DNA of 57,447 nt from an uncultured candidate division WPS-2 bacterium (GCA_937927945.1 CALEYW010000060.1:1-57447); one strand, 5' to 3'. Counted from the first letter of the stretch, positions 42,359 to 52,826 are shown. Numbers and translations are program-made. The notes: generated by a model not told the origin, from the sequence alone.

Positions 42359-42898
42359 TTAGTCCGGCGCGCCGGCCCGCGGATCGCGCAGCAGGCGCGC
42401 GTACTCGCGGTCCATCCGACCGCTCGCGCGGTACGCGGTCGCGCGCATTGCGAGATGCTCGAACGCCGCGCTGATATGCGGGCCGAGCGCCTCACGCCGG
42501 AGGTACACGGCTTCGCGCAAGATCTCCCAATAGTGTTCGAAGTTGTCCGCGTATTCCGAGAGCACCAAATTCTCCGCGACGCCGCCTTTGTTCACCAACA
42601 CGGCGAAGTGCTCGAGGAACTGCATCAGCCGGAAGGCGCCGAGAAACTCAGGGATCGCTTCGGACGTGCGCAGCCGCTCGCGAAGCGCGGGATCGCGCAA
42701 CAACCGCGGAATCTCGCGCAGCGAGCGGATCGCGTCGCGCATCTCCTCCGAATCGAGCTTGTCGACGATGCGCAAGTAGACGACGATATCGTTCGCGTTG
42801 CGGTAATGACGCAGCTGCGCGAACGCGGCGACCGCCGTGGCGCAGATGATCAGCGCCGAGATGAGCGACGCGAGAGCGCCGAGCCAGGCGGCATCCAC
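42359..42898 (-). CDS. Membrane-anchored protein, DUF4760-like
   Basis: The protein is 179 residues. One N-terminal membrane segment (LGALASLISALIICATAVAA) is followed by a helical cytoplasmic part: YRNANDIVVYLRIVDKLDSE, EMRDAIRSLREIPRLLR and AFRLMQFLEHFAVLVNKGGV. This layout is similar to DUF4760-type proteins of unknown function. GTG 42898 lies one base after the pncB stop, so the two are coupled. Upstream in-frame codons overlap pncB and have no similarity. Confidence 0.7.
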   Translation of the reverse strand: MDAAWLGALASLISALIICATAVAAFAQLRHYRNANDIVVYLRIVDKLDSEEMRDAIRSLREIPRLLRDPALRERLRTSEAIPEFLGAFRLMQFLEHFAVLVNKGGVAENLVLSEYADNFEHYWEILREAVYLRREALGPHISAAFEHLAMRATAYRASGRMDREYARLLRDPRAGAPD

Positions 42899-42899
42899 C

Positions 42900-44012
42900 T
42901 CAGCCGACCGGCGAGAGGCGCGGGTTGGGACGTTCCGGGCGGCCCACCTTGTGGCATTCGCGCCAGCCGTGCCCGGTGTCGATCGCCACGATGTCGGCGG
43001 TGAAGTCGAACGACCCCGCCCCTTTGAAGAACGCGCTCCCGACGGCGTACGCGTCGACGGGGACGCCGTCTTCCTTGAAGCGCCGGATCCGGTCGGCATC
43101 GAAACCGCCGCTCACCACGATGCGCACGCCGGTGAATCCTTCGCGGTCGAGCGCGTCGCGCACGTTGTGCACCAGCTGCGCGTTGACGCCGGTCGGCGGA
43201 AAGGTCCCCATTTGAGGGATCACGCTGTTGTCGACCAGCGTTCCGGACGTGTCCAGCCGCACGCCCCACAGCCGGCCGCCGAGCGCCCGCGCCACCGCGA
43301 GCGACGTGCCGGCGCAGTCGTTCTCGAAATCGACCAGCGCGATCACGTTCACCGAGGCGTCGATGTACTGCGCGAACTTCTGCGTGGCGAGCACGGTGTC
43401 GCCGCCGTAGGCCGCGATCAGCCCGTGCGGCACGGTCCCCATGCCACGCGAGCCCCACCATTCGGCGTTGGCGTCGGTCGAGACGCCGAGCGCGCCCGAG
43501 ATGTACGCCGCGTACCCGTCGCCGGTCTGCACCAGATGGTGATCGAACCGGGCCGGGAAGAACAGCACTTCTTTGCCGCCGGCGGCGTCGACGATCGCGC
43601 GCGCGTTGGTCGCGATCCGCGAACGCCGCGCCAGCACGCCGAGATACGGGGTCTCGAGGTGGGCGAAGAGCGCGTAGTCGCCCTCGATCGTCATGACGGT
43701 TTCGAACGGCGCGATCGCGTCGCCGTCGAAGAGTGCCCGTACGGAAAGCGACTCCCAGCCGTCTTCCCACTCGCCGCCCGGACCGTAACGGCCGCTGCAC
43801 AGCTTGAGGATCGCGATCGCTTCGTCGATGCCGCACAAGATCGCGTGGTTGCGCTGAAAGACCTGCATCCGCACTCGAGGATGGTAGCGGTCGGCTTCGA
43901 GGATCTCGCGCGCGCGGTTGAAGTACGTATCGGAGTAGTAGCCGTCGCGCATCTTCTCGACCGGCAGGTTGAGGATGGCCGGATCGAGACGACGGCGCTC
44001 GGTGCGGAGCAT
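42900..44012 (-). CDS. pncB: Nicotinate phosphoribosyltransferase
   Basis: The protein is 370 residues. MRDGYYSDTYFNRAREILEA near residue 21, LETPYLGVLARRSRIATNA (PRPP region), FFPARFDHHLVQTGDGYAA, ALVDFENDC, GVRLDTSGTLVDNS and VSGGFDADRI are typical of bacterial NAPRTase/QAPRTase type II barrels. It converts nicotinate and PRPP to nicotinate mononucleotide for NAD salvage. It is divergent from polX (43 bases between starts). A membrane protein gene follows one base after its stop. Confidence 0.92.
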   Translation of the reverse strand: MLRTERRRLDPAILNLPVEKMRDGYYSDTYFNRAREILEADRYHPRVRMQVFQRNHAILCGIDEAIAILKLCSGRYGPGGEWEDGWESLSVRALFDGDAIAPFETVMTIEGDYALFAHLETPYLGVLARRSRIATNARAIVDAAGGKEVLFFPARFDHHLVQTGDGYAAYISGALGVSTDANAEWWGSRGMGTVPHGLIAAYGGDTVLATQKFAQYIDASVNVIALVDFENDCAGTSLAVARALGGRLWGVRLDTSGTLVDNSVIPQMGTFPPTGVNAQLVHNVRDALDREGFTGVRIVVSGGFDADRIRRFKEDGVPVDAYAVGSAFFKGAGSFDFTADIVAIDTGHGWRECHKVGRPERPNPRLSPVG

Positions 44013-44055
44013 GGGACGGCCCTACGCTTACGTGGAACGAAGTCCTCGTTTCACC

Positions 44056-45819
44056 ATGGCGAACCCCACCAATGCCGACATAGCTCACCGTCTTCGCGAA
44101 ATCCGCACGCTCATGGAGTTTGCGGGCGAACCGTTCTTCAAGTTCATGGCCTACGAGCGGGCGGCCGAGACGATCGAAAATGCGGCGCCGCTGGCGGCGC
44201 TCGTCGAAGACGGCCGCCTGACCGAGCTTCCCGGGGTCGGCAAGACGATCGCCGCGCGCATCGCGACGCTGGCGGCGACCGGAACCGACCCCTATCTCGA
44301 GGAGCTGCGCGCGACCTATCCCTCGACCCTGATGGAGGTTCTCGGCGTCCAAGGGGTCGGGATGAAGACCGCGCAGCTGCTCTTCGAGCGGCTCGGCGTC
44401 GCGTCGCTCGCCGACCTGGAACGAGTGCTGGAGGACGGCGGGATCGCGGCGATCCCGCGGCTGGGAGCGAAGTCGATCGACAACATCCGGCGCGGCGTCC
44501 TGGCCTACAAGGGCCGCACGAAGCGCACCCCGCTCGGGGTCGCGCTCCCGATCGCCCGCGAGGTCATCGCCTACCTGCGCGCGACGACCGATGCGGCCGA
44601 CCTCGTCCCGGCCGGCAGCGTGCGGCGCCAGGAGCCGACGGTCGGCGACGTCGACATCGTGTGCACGTCGGCCAACGCCGAAGCGGTCATCGCGTCGTTC
44701 ACCGCGTGGGATCGAGCCGAGGCGGTGCTGGCGGAAGGTCCGACCAAGGCGAGCATCTGGCTCGCCGGCGGATTGCAGATCGACCTGCGGGTCCTGCCGG
44801 CGCACCTCTACGGCAACCTGCTCCAGCACTTCACCGGCTCGCGCGAGCACAACATCCAGTTCCGCGAGCTCGCCGCGCGCAAGAACTTGCGCGTCAGCGA
44901 GAACGGGATCGTCGACCTGAGCGACGGCCGCACGATCGCGTGCCGCACGGAAGAGGAGGTGTACGCCACGATCGGGCTCGCGTACGTTCCGCCGGAGATG
45001 CGCCTGGGCACCGGGGAGATCGAAGCGGCGCGCGCCGGGACCCTGCCCCGGCCGGTCGAGCTCGGCGATCTGCGCGGCGACTTCCACCTACACTGCACCT
45101 GGTCCGACGGAGCAGGCACGCTCGAGGAGATGATCGCCGGTGCCGCCGCGCGCGGCTACGCCTACCACTCGATCAGCGATCATTCGTGGGGCCGCGGCCG
45201 GATGGGGCTCGATCCGAGCGACCTGCGCGCGCAGCGCGCCCGGGTGCGTGAGCTCGGCGAGCGTCACGGGATTCGCACGCTGTGCTCGGCCGAGGTCGAC
45301 ATCCTCGCCGATGGCACGCTGGACTACGACGACGCGATCTTGGCCGAGCTCGACCTCGTGGTCGCCTCGGTCCATTCCGCGTTCAACCTCTCCCGTGAGG
45401 CGATGACCGCCCGTCTGATTCGGGCCTGCGAAAACCCTTACGTGACGATCATCGGGCACCCTACCGGGCGCAACGTCGAAACCTTCGCCGGGTACGACTT
45501 CGATCACGATGCGGTATTCGCGGCGGCTGCGCGGACCGGGACGGCCCTGGAGATCGACGGACAACCCAGTCGGCTCGACCTTCCCAGCCCCCTGGCCCGG
45601 CGCGCCCGCGAGTTCGGCGTGACCTTCAGCTGCGACTCGGACGCCCACGCGGTCGCGCAACTCGAAAACGTGGCCTACGCGGTCGGTCAGGCACGGCGGG
45701 CCTGGATCACTCGCGATGAGGTCCTCAACACCCGATCACTTGAGGAAGTCCTCGCCTTCGTGAGTTTGAAACGAGCGCTCGTTCCCCATGTCGATCCCGG
45801 CGCCGCTCCCTCCGGCTGA
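44056..45819 (+). CDS. polX: DNA polymerase/3'-5' exonuclease PolX
   Basis: The protein is 587 residues. The N-terminal 8-kDa and helix-hairpin-helix region contains TELPGVGKTIAARI and VLGVQGVGMKTAQLL. The Pol-beta-like core contains AGSVRRQEPTVGDVDIVCTS with Asp198 and Asp200, and LQIDLRV with Asp243. The C-terminal PHP domain (about 345-570) starts DFHLHCTWSDGAGT and has SISDHSWGRG and IIGHPTGRN. PolX fills short gaps in repair. All catalytic residues are present. The end overlaps the start of the histidine kinase gene by 32 bases. Confidence 0.95.
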   Translation: MANPTNADIAHRLREIRTLMEFAGEPFFKFMAYERAAETIENAAPLAALVEDGRLTELPGVGKTIAARIATLAATGTDPYLEELRATYPSTLMEVLGVQGVGMKTAQLLFERLGVASLADLERVLEDGGIAAIPRLGAKSIDNIRRGVLAYKGRTKRTPLGVALPIAREVIAYLRATTDAADLVPAGSVRRQEPTVGDVDIVCTSANAEAVIASFTAWDRAEAVLAEGPTKASIWLAGGLQIDLRVLPAHLYGNLLQHFTGSREHNIQFRELAARKNLRVSENGIVDLSDGRTIACRTEEEVYATIGLAYVPPEMRLGTGEIEAARAGTLPRPVELGDLRGDFHLHCTWSDGAGTLEEMIAGAAARGYAYHSISDHSWGRGRMGLDPSDLRAQRARVRELGERHGIRTLCSAEVDILADGTLDYDDAILAELDLVVASVHSAFNLSREAMTARLIRACENPYVTIIGHPTGRNVETFAGYDFDHDAVFAAAARTGTALEIDGQPSRLDLPSPLARRAREFGVTFSCDSDAHAVAQLENVAYAVGQARRAWITRDEVLNTRSLEEVLAFVSLKRALVPHVDPGAAPSG

Positions 45820-48544
45820 GGAGCGGCGGCTCTCCGCCCTCTACGAGTACGAACTCCTCGACACGCCACCCGAGGATCTCTTCGACGCGCTCACCGATCT
45901 GGCCGCGAAACTGTGCGACGTCCCGATCTCGCTGATCACGCTGATCGACCGCGATCGCCAATGGTTCAAGTCGGCGCACGGGATCGAACTGCGCGAGACC
46001 CCGCGCGACGCCTCGTTCTGCGCCCACGCCATCCTCGACGACGCGATCATGGTGGTCGACGACGCGGCTGCCGACCCGCGCTTCGCCGGCAATCCCCTGG
46101 TGAGGGGCGAACCCGGCATCCGTTTCTACGCCGGCGTCCCGCTGCGAGCGCCCGACGGCTCCGCGCTCGGCACGCTCTGCGTCATGGACACCCGCGCGCG
46201 CGTGCTGACCGACGCGCAGCGGACCGCGCTGAGCGCGATCGTTACTGTGGTGGCCGAACAATTCGAAGCGCGTCGCTCGGTGCTGCGGCTCTTCGACAGC
46301 TCCCAAACCGAGCTGTACCACGTCGATCTCGAGCACGAACGGATCCTCTTCGCCAGCGACGCTGCGCGGCGCAACCTCGGCTACTCGATCGAAGAGCTCC
46401 ACGAGCTGCCGCTGAGCGGTCTGCTGCCCTCGCTCGTGCGCGAAGGGCGGCTCATGGAGCGCCTGGTCGAGTTGCGCGCACATTCGAGCCGGCGCTTGAA
46501 CCTGCGCACGACGGCACAGCGCAAGGACGGCACGACCTATCCGATCGAGCTGCGCATCGAGCTGCTCCCCGGCCGGCGGCGCGACGTCGCGATGGTCGTG
46601 GCGACCGATCTGACCGAACGCGAGCAGGCGCAGCAGCGCATCAGCCTGCTCTCGGCCGCGATCGAAGCCGCTCACGATCCGATCATCATCGCCAAGCCCG
46701 GCGCCGAACCGCGCGATCCGGCGACGATCGTCTACGCGAACGAAGCGTTCGTCCGGCAAAAGGGCGTCAAGGCGGACGCCGTGATGGGCCACTACACCGA
46801 CGAGTTCTTCGGACCGAAGACGGATCGCACGCGGCTCGCCTTCATGCGTCACGAGATCATGGCCGGCCGGTCCGCGCGCGTCGAGTACGTCTCGTATCGT
46901 GCGGACGGTTCGTACTATCACACCCAAGCGACGGCGCGGCCGCTGGTCGACGACTCCGGGCACACGACGCACTTCGTCGTCGTGCAGCACGACGTGACCG
47001 AACAAGTGCTGCGCGGCGCGCAGCTGGCGATGCAGAACGAGCGGCTGACCGCGATCACCTCGATCGCGCGCACGCTGTTCGCCTCGCTCGAGCCGAGCTT
47101 GCTGGTCGAAGCGCTGCTCTCCGGAGTCCAGGAGCTGGTCGGCGGCGGGGCGACGTTGTACGCACCGCGTCCGCGCGGCGGTTTCGTCGAGACCGTCGAT
47201 CTCGGCGTGAGCGACACCGCTCCGGTCGCCGACGCGTTCGTCGGGCTCGCATCGCGCAGCGACGTCTGCGTCCTCGACGAATCCGAGCGGCGCGCCGCCG
47301 TCCGCATTCCGGGAACGGCCGGCGGGACCGCATACGTGCTCAACGTGCGGGGCGAGGGGCCGTTCAGCACTGCCGACGTCTTCGCGCTCGGTTTGCTCGG
47401 AGCGTACTTCGCGGTCGCGGCCCGCAACGTCGAGCTGTACCTCGAGCTGGCCGCGCGCCGCGACGCCGTCGTCGAACTGAGCCAGGTCAAGAACGATCTG
47501 ATCGCGATGCTTGCGCACGACTTCAAGGGCCCGCTGACCACCATCGTCGGTTTCGCCGACGTGCTGGCCGACGACGACCGCTTCGATGCGGAGTCGCGCC
47601 AGTATCTGGGGATGATCTCCTCGAGCGCGATGCGGCTGGCGTCGCTCGCGACCGACACGCTGGCACTCTCGCGGCTCGAACACAACGAGCTGGCACTCGT
47701 GCTCACGGAGGTCGACCTGGTCTCGCTGGTGCGCGACGTCGTGCGCGTCTTCAGCGTAACGCGACCGATCGATCTGCGTGTCTCGGCCTCGACGCTGACG
47801 GTTACCGCCGACGAGCCGCGCTTGCGCCAAGTCTTCGAGAACCTGGTCGGCAACGCGATCAAGTACTCACCGGGCGGCGAGCCGGTCGAAGTCGCCGTGC
47901 GGTCGCGCGACGGCGGCGTCGAGCTCACGATCCGCGACCGCGGCATCGGCATCCCCGACTCCGAGCGCAGCAAACTCTTCGGCCGCTTCGCGCGCGCCAG
48001 CAACGCGCGCGCGCTCGGCATCGGCGGGACGGGCTTCGGCCTCTACCTGAGCAAGACGATCGTCGACCTGCACGGCGGAACGATCGACGTCGAGTCGATC
48101 GAAGGTCAGGGCTCCACGTTCCGCATCGTCATCCCGACGCACGCCGCGCTGTATAAAGCCGGAGCGCGGCGTTTCGCCTTGCTCGATGCCGACGGCGACG
48201 CGCGCTCGTACGTCGCGCACACGCTGCGCGGCGACGGTTTCGCGGTCGCCGTGGCGCGCAGCGGCGAAGAACTCCTGCGCTTCCTCGAAGACGGCAGCTT
48301 CGACGTCGCGCTGGTGGACGCCGACCGGCTGGAGATTCCCGCCGAAGCGTTCACCGAACGCGCCGGGCCGCACGCGGCGCTGGTGCGCGTCGGCCTGCGG
48401 CTGCCCTCCGAGCGTAACGGCTGGAGCGCGTTCGTCGCGAAGCCGTTCCTGATGAAGGATCTCTATACGGCGATCGACGAGGCGCTCGCCCACGCGAACG
48501 GCGGCGCATCCAAGGAATCGGTGAGCTCCGCTGGATCGCGATAG
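45788..48544 (+). CDS. Hybrid GAF-PAS-PAS-GAF sensor histidine kinase
   Basis: The protein is 918 residues and soluble, with no membrane segments. GAF at 1-165 (EYELLDTPPEDLFDALTDLA, ASFCAHAIL). PAS at 175-290 (HERILFASDAARRNLGYSIE). A second PAS at 295-415 (IVYANEAFVRQ). A second GAF-like region at 425-560. HisKA has His577 in MLAHDFKGPLTTIVGFADVL, and HATPase has NLVGNAIKYSPGG, DRGIGIP and GGTGFGLYLSK. The C-terminal ~110 residues resemble a receiver domain (ALLDADGD, LVDADRLEIP, FVAKPF). ATG 45788 lies inside the 3' end of polX. No partner regulator is next to it. Confidence 0.92.
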   Translation: MSIPAPLPPAEERRLSALYEYELLDTPPEDLFDALTDLAAKLCDVPISLITLIDRDRQWFKSAHGIELRETPRDASFCAHAILDDAIMVVDDAAADPRFAGNPLVRGEPGIRFYAGVPLRAPDGSALGTLCVMDTRARVLTDAQRTALSAIVTVVAEQFEARRSVLRLFDSSQTELYHVDLEHERILFASDAARRNLGYSIEELHELPLSGLLPSLVREGRLMERLVELRAHSSRRLNLRTTAQRKDGTTYPIELRIELLPGRRRDVAMVVATDLTEREQAQQRISLLSAAIEAAHDPIIIAKPGAEPRDPATIVYANEAFVRQKGVKADAVMGHYTDEFFGPKTDRTRLAFMRHEIMAGRSARVEYVSYRADGSYYHTQATARPLVDDSGHTTHFVVVQHDVTEQVLRGAQLAMQNERLTAITSIARTLFASLEPSLLVEALLSGVQELVGGGATLYAPRPRGGFVETVDLGVSDTAPVADAFVGLASRSDVCVLDESERRAAVRIPGTAGGTAYVLNVRGEGPFSTADVFALGLLGAYFAVAARNVELYLELAARRDAVVELSQVKNDLIAMLAHDFKGPLTTIVGFADVLADDDRFDAESRQYLGMISSSAMRLASLATDTLALSRLEHNELALVLTEVDLVSLVRDVVRVFSVTRPIDLRVSASTLTVTADEPRLRQVFENLVGNAIKYSPGGEPVEVAVRSRDGGVELTIRDRGIGIPDSERSKLFGRFARASNARALGIGGTGFGLYLSKTIVDLHGGTIDVESIEGQGSTFRIVIPTHAALYKAGARRFALLDADGDARSYVAHTLRGDGFAVAVARSGEELLRFLEDGSFDVALVDADRLEIPAEAFTERAGPHAALVRVGLRLPSERNGWSAFVAKPFLMKDLYTAIDEALAHANGGASKESVSSAGSR

Positions 48545-49146
48545 ATCGCCTCGCCTCCGGCGAGCGTCGCGGGATCGGCGCCGCCGCAGAGCAGCGCGAC
48601 GCAGGCGACGCCCGCCCGGTGGGCGGCCTCGATGTCGTAGCGCGTGTCGCCGACCATCACCGCCTCGCCGGCGGCGACGCCGGCCTTCGCGAGTGCCGCA
48701 TCGACGATGTCGGGTGCGGGCTTCGAGGACTGCGCGTCGTCGGACGTCGACGCGACGTCGACCAGCGGGCCCAAATCGCCCCGCGCGAGCAAGCCGTCGA
48801 GTTCGCCCTTCTTCGCCGAGCTGGCGACGACGACGCGCGCCCCACGGGCGCGTACGGCCAGCAGCATTTCCCGCGCACCGCGCGTCGGCCGCACGGCCGG
48901 CAGTTCGCGCTCGCGGAAGATCTCGGCGCGCCGAGCGGCGATCGTCTTGCCGGGCTCCCGCTCGTCGCTCGCGCCGGGGATCAGCGCGGGCAGAATGCGA
49001 TCCCCGCCCATCCCGATCAGCGGACGGAGCCGTTCGACGGGTATGGAGTAGCCAGCTTCGGCGAACGCCGCCGCCCACGCCCGGGCGTGTGCGTCCACCG
49101 AGTCGACCAGCGTTCCATCGACGTCGAAGAGGACGGCTCGCGTCAT
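48463..49146 (-). CDS. HAD-superfamily phosphatase (phosphoglycolate phosphatase-like)
   Basis: The protein is 227 residues. Motif I is VLFDVDGTLVDS (Asp8, Asp10), motif II is VVVASSAKKGE (Ser), motif III is SSKPAPDIVDAAL (Lys), and motif IV is AVMVGDTRYDIEAA (Asp pair). A C1-type helical cap lies at 15-85. The layout matches beta-phosphoglucomutase/phosphoglycolate phosphatases; the substrate is unknown. ATG 49146 is divergent from the formate dehydrogenase start by 41 bases. The 3' end overlaps the converging kinase gene by 82 bases. Confidence 0.92.
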   Translation of the reverse strand: MTRAVLFDVDGTLVDSVDAHARAWAAAFAEAGYSIPVERLRPLIGMGGDRILPALIPGASDEREPGKTIAARRAEIFRERELPAVRPTRGAREMLLAVRARGARVVVASSAKKGELDGLLARGDLGPLVDVASTSDDAQSSKPAPDIVDAALAKAGVAAGEAVMVGDTRYDIEAAHRAGVACVALLCGGADPATLAGGEAIYRDPAELTDSLDAPPFAWASASSIAV

Positions 49147-49186
49147 GGGTATGCTGTACCCACCTCCCTTCGCCCGTGAGGTCTCC

Positions 49187-52100
49187 GTGGCTGACACCAA
49201 ACGACCGGCGCTCGATGTGACCGCGCTTCTGCGCCGTGCCGCGGGCGCGCTGAGCGAGCGGGTCGGCCTCTCACCGAACGTCCTCTCCGAGCGCTCGAAG
49301 TCGCTGCGCCCGCGCACGGCCGGCGCGAAGAAGACGCCGAGCGTGTGTCCGTACTGCGCGGTCGGATGCGGGACGTCGGTCTACACCCGGGACGGGGCGA
49401 TCGTCGACATCGAGGGCAACCCCGACTCGCCGATCAACGCCGGAACGCTCTGCCCGAAAGGCTCGGCGACTTTCGCGCTGCACGTGAACCCCGCACGCTG
49501 GACCACGGTCAAATATCGCGCTCCGTACGCGAGGGAATGGGCCGACGTTTCGCACGATTGGGCGATGGAGCGCATCGCGCAGCGCATCAAGGACACGCGC
49601 GACCGCACGTTCCGCGAACACGACGAGCACGGGCGCCGCGTCAACCGCACCATGGCGCTCGCCTCCCTCGGCGGCGCGACGCTCGACAACGAAGAGAACT
49701 ATCTCATCGCGAAGCTGTTCCGCAACCTCGGGACGCCGTTCATCGAGAATCAGGCGCGCATTTGACATAGCTCGACGGTGCCGGGTCTCGGCACCCTCTA
49801 CGGCTTCGGCGGCGCGACCACGTATCTGATGGATCTGCAGCACTCCGACCTCATCGTGATCCAAGGATCGAACTTCGCGGAGAACCATCCGGTCGGCTTC
49901 CGCTTCGTGACGATGGCGAAGGAGCGCGGCGCGACGATCGTCCACGTCGATCCGCGCTACACCCGCACGAGCGCTCTCGCCGATCTCTACATTCCGATCC
50001 GGTCCGGAACCGACATCGCCTTCACCGGCGGCTTGATCAACTACGTCCTCTCGAACGATGCGTACTTCAAAGAGTACGTGCACGCGTACACCAACGCGAC
50101 GTTCCTGGTGCACCCCGACTTTCGCGACACCGAGGATCTCGAGGGCCTGTTCTCGGGCTACGATCCGCAAACGTGTCAGTACGACGCGAAGCAGTGGCGG
50201 TACGAGGTCGACGACGAGTCGCCGGAGCGGCCGGGTTCCGGCGGCGCCTCGGTGCACGGCGGCAAGCAGCCGAAGAAAGATCCGACGCTGCAGCACCCGC
50301 GCTGCGTGCTCAACGTGATCAAGCGGCACTACGCGCGCTACACGCCGGAGATGGTGGAGCGCATCACGGGCGCTCCACCCGAGGCCTTCTTGCGCTTGGC
50401 GCAGCTTCTGGTGGCGAACAGCGGGCGCGAGCGCACCGCCGTGTACGCATACGCGATGGGCTGGGCGCAGCACACCGTCGGCGTGCAGAACATCCGCGCC
50501 GCCGCGACGCTGCAGGCGCTGCTCGGAAACACCGGCCGTCCCGGCGGCGGCGTCATGGCACTGCGCGGACACGCCTCGATTCAGGGTTCGACAGACATCG
50601 CCACGCTCTACGACAATTTGCCCGGGTATCTCAAAGTGCCGACGACCGAAAAGGGCGAGACCGATTTCGCCGCGTGGACGAAGAACCACACCATGCGATC
50701 CGGGCGCTGGGAAGGTTTTCCGCGCTACGCGATCTCGCAGTTGAAGGCATGGTACGGCGACCACGCGCGCGCGGCGAACGACTGGGGCTTCAGAAATTTG
50801 CCGCTCAACACCGGCGACCACTCCGACCTCCCGATGTTCTTCGCCATGAAGGACGGCGAGGTCGAAGGGCTGCTGCTCTACGGCCAAAATCCCGCGGTCG
50901 GCGGACAGAACGCCAAGCTGCAGCGCGCCGCGATGGAACGGCTGCGCTGGCTCGTCGTGCGCGACATGTTCGAGACGGAGAGCGCCGCGTTCTGGAAGCG
51001 CGAGGGCGCCGAGCCGGCGGCGATCGGTACCGAAGTGTTCTTCCTCCCGGCTGCCGGCGTTGCGGAGAAGGCCGGCACGTTCACCAACACGATGCGGCTG
51101 GTGCAGTATCACGACAAGGCGGTCGAACCGCCGGACGATGCGCGCAGCGATCTCGCGTTCACCTACGAACTCGGGAAGCGGCTCAAGGCACTCCATGCTG
51201 CCTCGATCGACCCGCTGGACCGTCCCCTTCTCGAGCTGACCTGGGACTATGAGAGCGACGATCCGGGCGAACGCGCGACGGGCGAACCCTCGGTGGAGCG
51301 CATCATGCGCGAGATGAACGGCTTCCGCGTTGCGACCGGCGAGCATCTGCAGGACGCAAGCGACCTGCGCGACGACGGGACCACCGCGTGCGGCGCGTGG
51401 ATCTACTGCGGCATGTTCCCCGAACCCGACCGGAACTTGACCCGCCGGCGGGTGCCGGGCCCGCCCGGATCGGCGTCGCCCGAGTGGGCATGGTCGTGGC
51501 CGAACAATTCGCGCGTGCTCTACAACCGCGCTTCGGCCGACCCGTCCGGCGTGCCGTGGAGCGAGCGCAAACGGCTCGTCTGGTGGGATGCCGCGGCGAA
51601 TCGCTGGACCGGCGCCGACAGGCCGGATTTTCCGCTGCACACGCCGCCGTCATACCGCGCGGCGGCCGATGCGACCGGCGAAGCGGCGGTCGACGGCGAC
51701 GCGCCGTTCGTGATGCTCGAATACGGCCGCTCCGAGATCTTCGGCGTCAACGGGACCGCCGACGGGCCGCTCGCGACGCACTACGAGGCGCGCGAATCAC
51801 CGGTCGGCAACGCGCTTTATCCGAAGGTGCAGTTCAACCCCGTCCTCAAGCAATGGCGCCGCCGCGACAATCCGTACCACGCGATCGGCGACGAGCGTTA
51901 TCCGTACGTCATCACGACGTACCGGCTGACCGAACACCATGCCGCGGGCGTGATGAGCCGCAGGCTGCCGTGGCTGGCCGAGCTCCAACCGGCCGTGTTC
52001 TGCGAGCTCTCGCCGGAGCTGGCGGTCGAAAAGGGCATCCGCAACGGCGATTGGGTGACCATCGAGACGGCGCGCGCCGAGATCGAAGCGCGGGCTCTGG

Positions 52101-52525
52101 TGACGGGCCGAATGCAGCCGATCCGCCTGGGCAAAGGCCGCTTCGTCCACCAGATCGGCGTGCCGTACCATTGGGGATACGAGGGCGAAGTCACCGGCGA
52201 CAGCGCGAACGATCTTCCGCCGCTGGTCGCCGACCCCAACGTGACGATCCACGAGGGGAAGGCCTTCACGTGCAACCTGCGGCCGGGCCGGCGCAGCCCC
52301 TACGCGAGGGAGACGCCGGAAGAAGAGCCGGTGCCCAGGTTCGAGCAGAGGCCGCTCGGCAACCCGGAGCGTCCCGGTCCGGTCCCGGCTCCGGCCCACG
52401 ATTCCGCGGCGGTGCGCTCGGCGATCGTCCCGCCGGAGATCGTGATGGAAGGAGCGGCGGTCGCGCACCGGATCGAGCGTGGCGAGGGACCCGACGCGGG
52501 TATCGGCCAGCATGGACAACCGTGA
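49187..52525 (+). CDS. fdhA: Selenocysteine-containing formate dehydrogenase, catalytic subunit
   Basis: The protein is about 1,112 residues when TGA 49763-49765 is read as Sec193. Upstream: VCPYCAVGCGTSVYTRDGA and a fourth Cys in TLCPKG bind [4Fe-4S]. At the active site IENQARI-U-HSSTVPGL matches FdnG (NQARV-U-H). Downstream, in the same frame, come HSDLIVIQGSNFAENHPVGF, STDIATLYDNLPG and the molybdopterin-dinucleotide domain (KGIRNGDWVTIETARAEI). A SECIS hairpin follows the TGA. It oxidises formate at Mo/W-bis-pterin. GTG 49187 is preferred (GTGAGG upstream); ATG 49145 is an alternative. No Tat signal is seen, so it should be cytoplasmic. It is followed by a small acidic protein and the diaphorase subunit. 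Confidence 0.93.
49777..49795 (+). promoter_or_regulatory. Bacterial SECIS element in fdhA
   Basis: A perfect 7-base stem GGTGCCG / CGGCACC closes a 5-base loop GGTCT (49784-49788), the loop sequence recognised by SelB in E. coli fdhF. The loop begins 21 bases after the T of the TGA, the same spacing as in fdhF. The single bulged U of the E. coli stem is absent here. Confidence 0.88.
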
Positions 52526-52763
52526 GCGCGGACCCGATCCGGTGGTGAACGCCGATCGCGGTCGGGGAACGACCCGGCCCGAAGCGGGGCCGGAGAGCAA
52601 CGACGTGGTGGGCCGGCCGGCGGTCGAGCGCCCGCGGACGGCATTCCACCAGCCGCCCGAGACGCCGGATCTCGAACGGGAACCGCTGAACGAGCGGGAA
52701 GCGCTCGAAGAAGGCGGCGAGTTCGACGGAATTGCCCCACTGCAGGACCTTCCGCCCCCCTAA
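52512..52763 (+). CDS. Small hydrophilic protein between formate dehydrogenase subunits
   Basis: The protein is 83 residues. It starts MDNRERGPDPVVNADRGRGT and ends FDGIAPLQDLPPP. It is rich in Pro, Glu, Arg and Gly with almost no hydrophobic core, so it is probably disordered. The ATG overlaps the fdhA stop by 14 bases, and the stop is 63 bases before fdhB. No family is recognised. Its position suggests an accessory or linker role, but a non-functional frame cannot be ruled out. Confidence 0.5.
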   Translation: MDNRERGPDPVVNADRGRGTTRPEAGPESNDVVGRPAVERPRTAFHQPPETPDLEREPLNEREALEEGGEFDGIAPLQDLPPP

Positions 52764-52826
52764 ATCCGAAGGCGTGCGGGCCCTGGTGTACAAAATACCG
52801 GATGCCAAAAGATCGAGGTACCGGTT

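Noticed and set aside
45725..47830. 701-codon minus-strand open frame
   Set aside because: It is antisense to the polX end and the histidine kinase. No motif is present, and it is explained by high GC.
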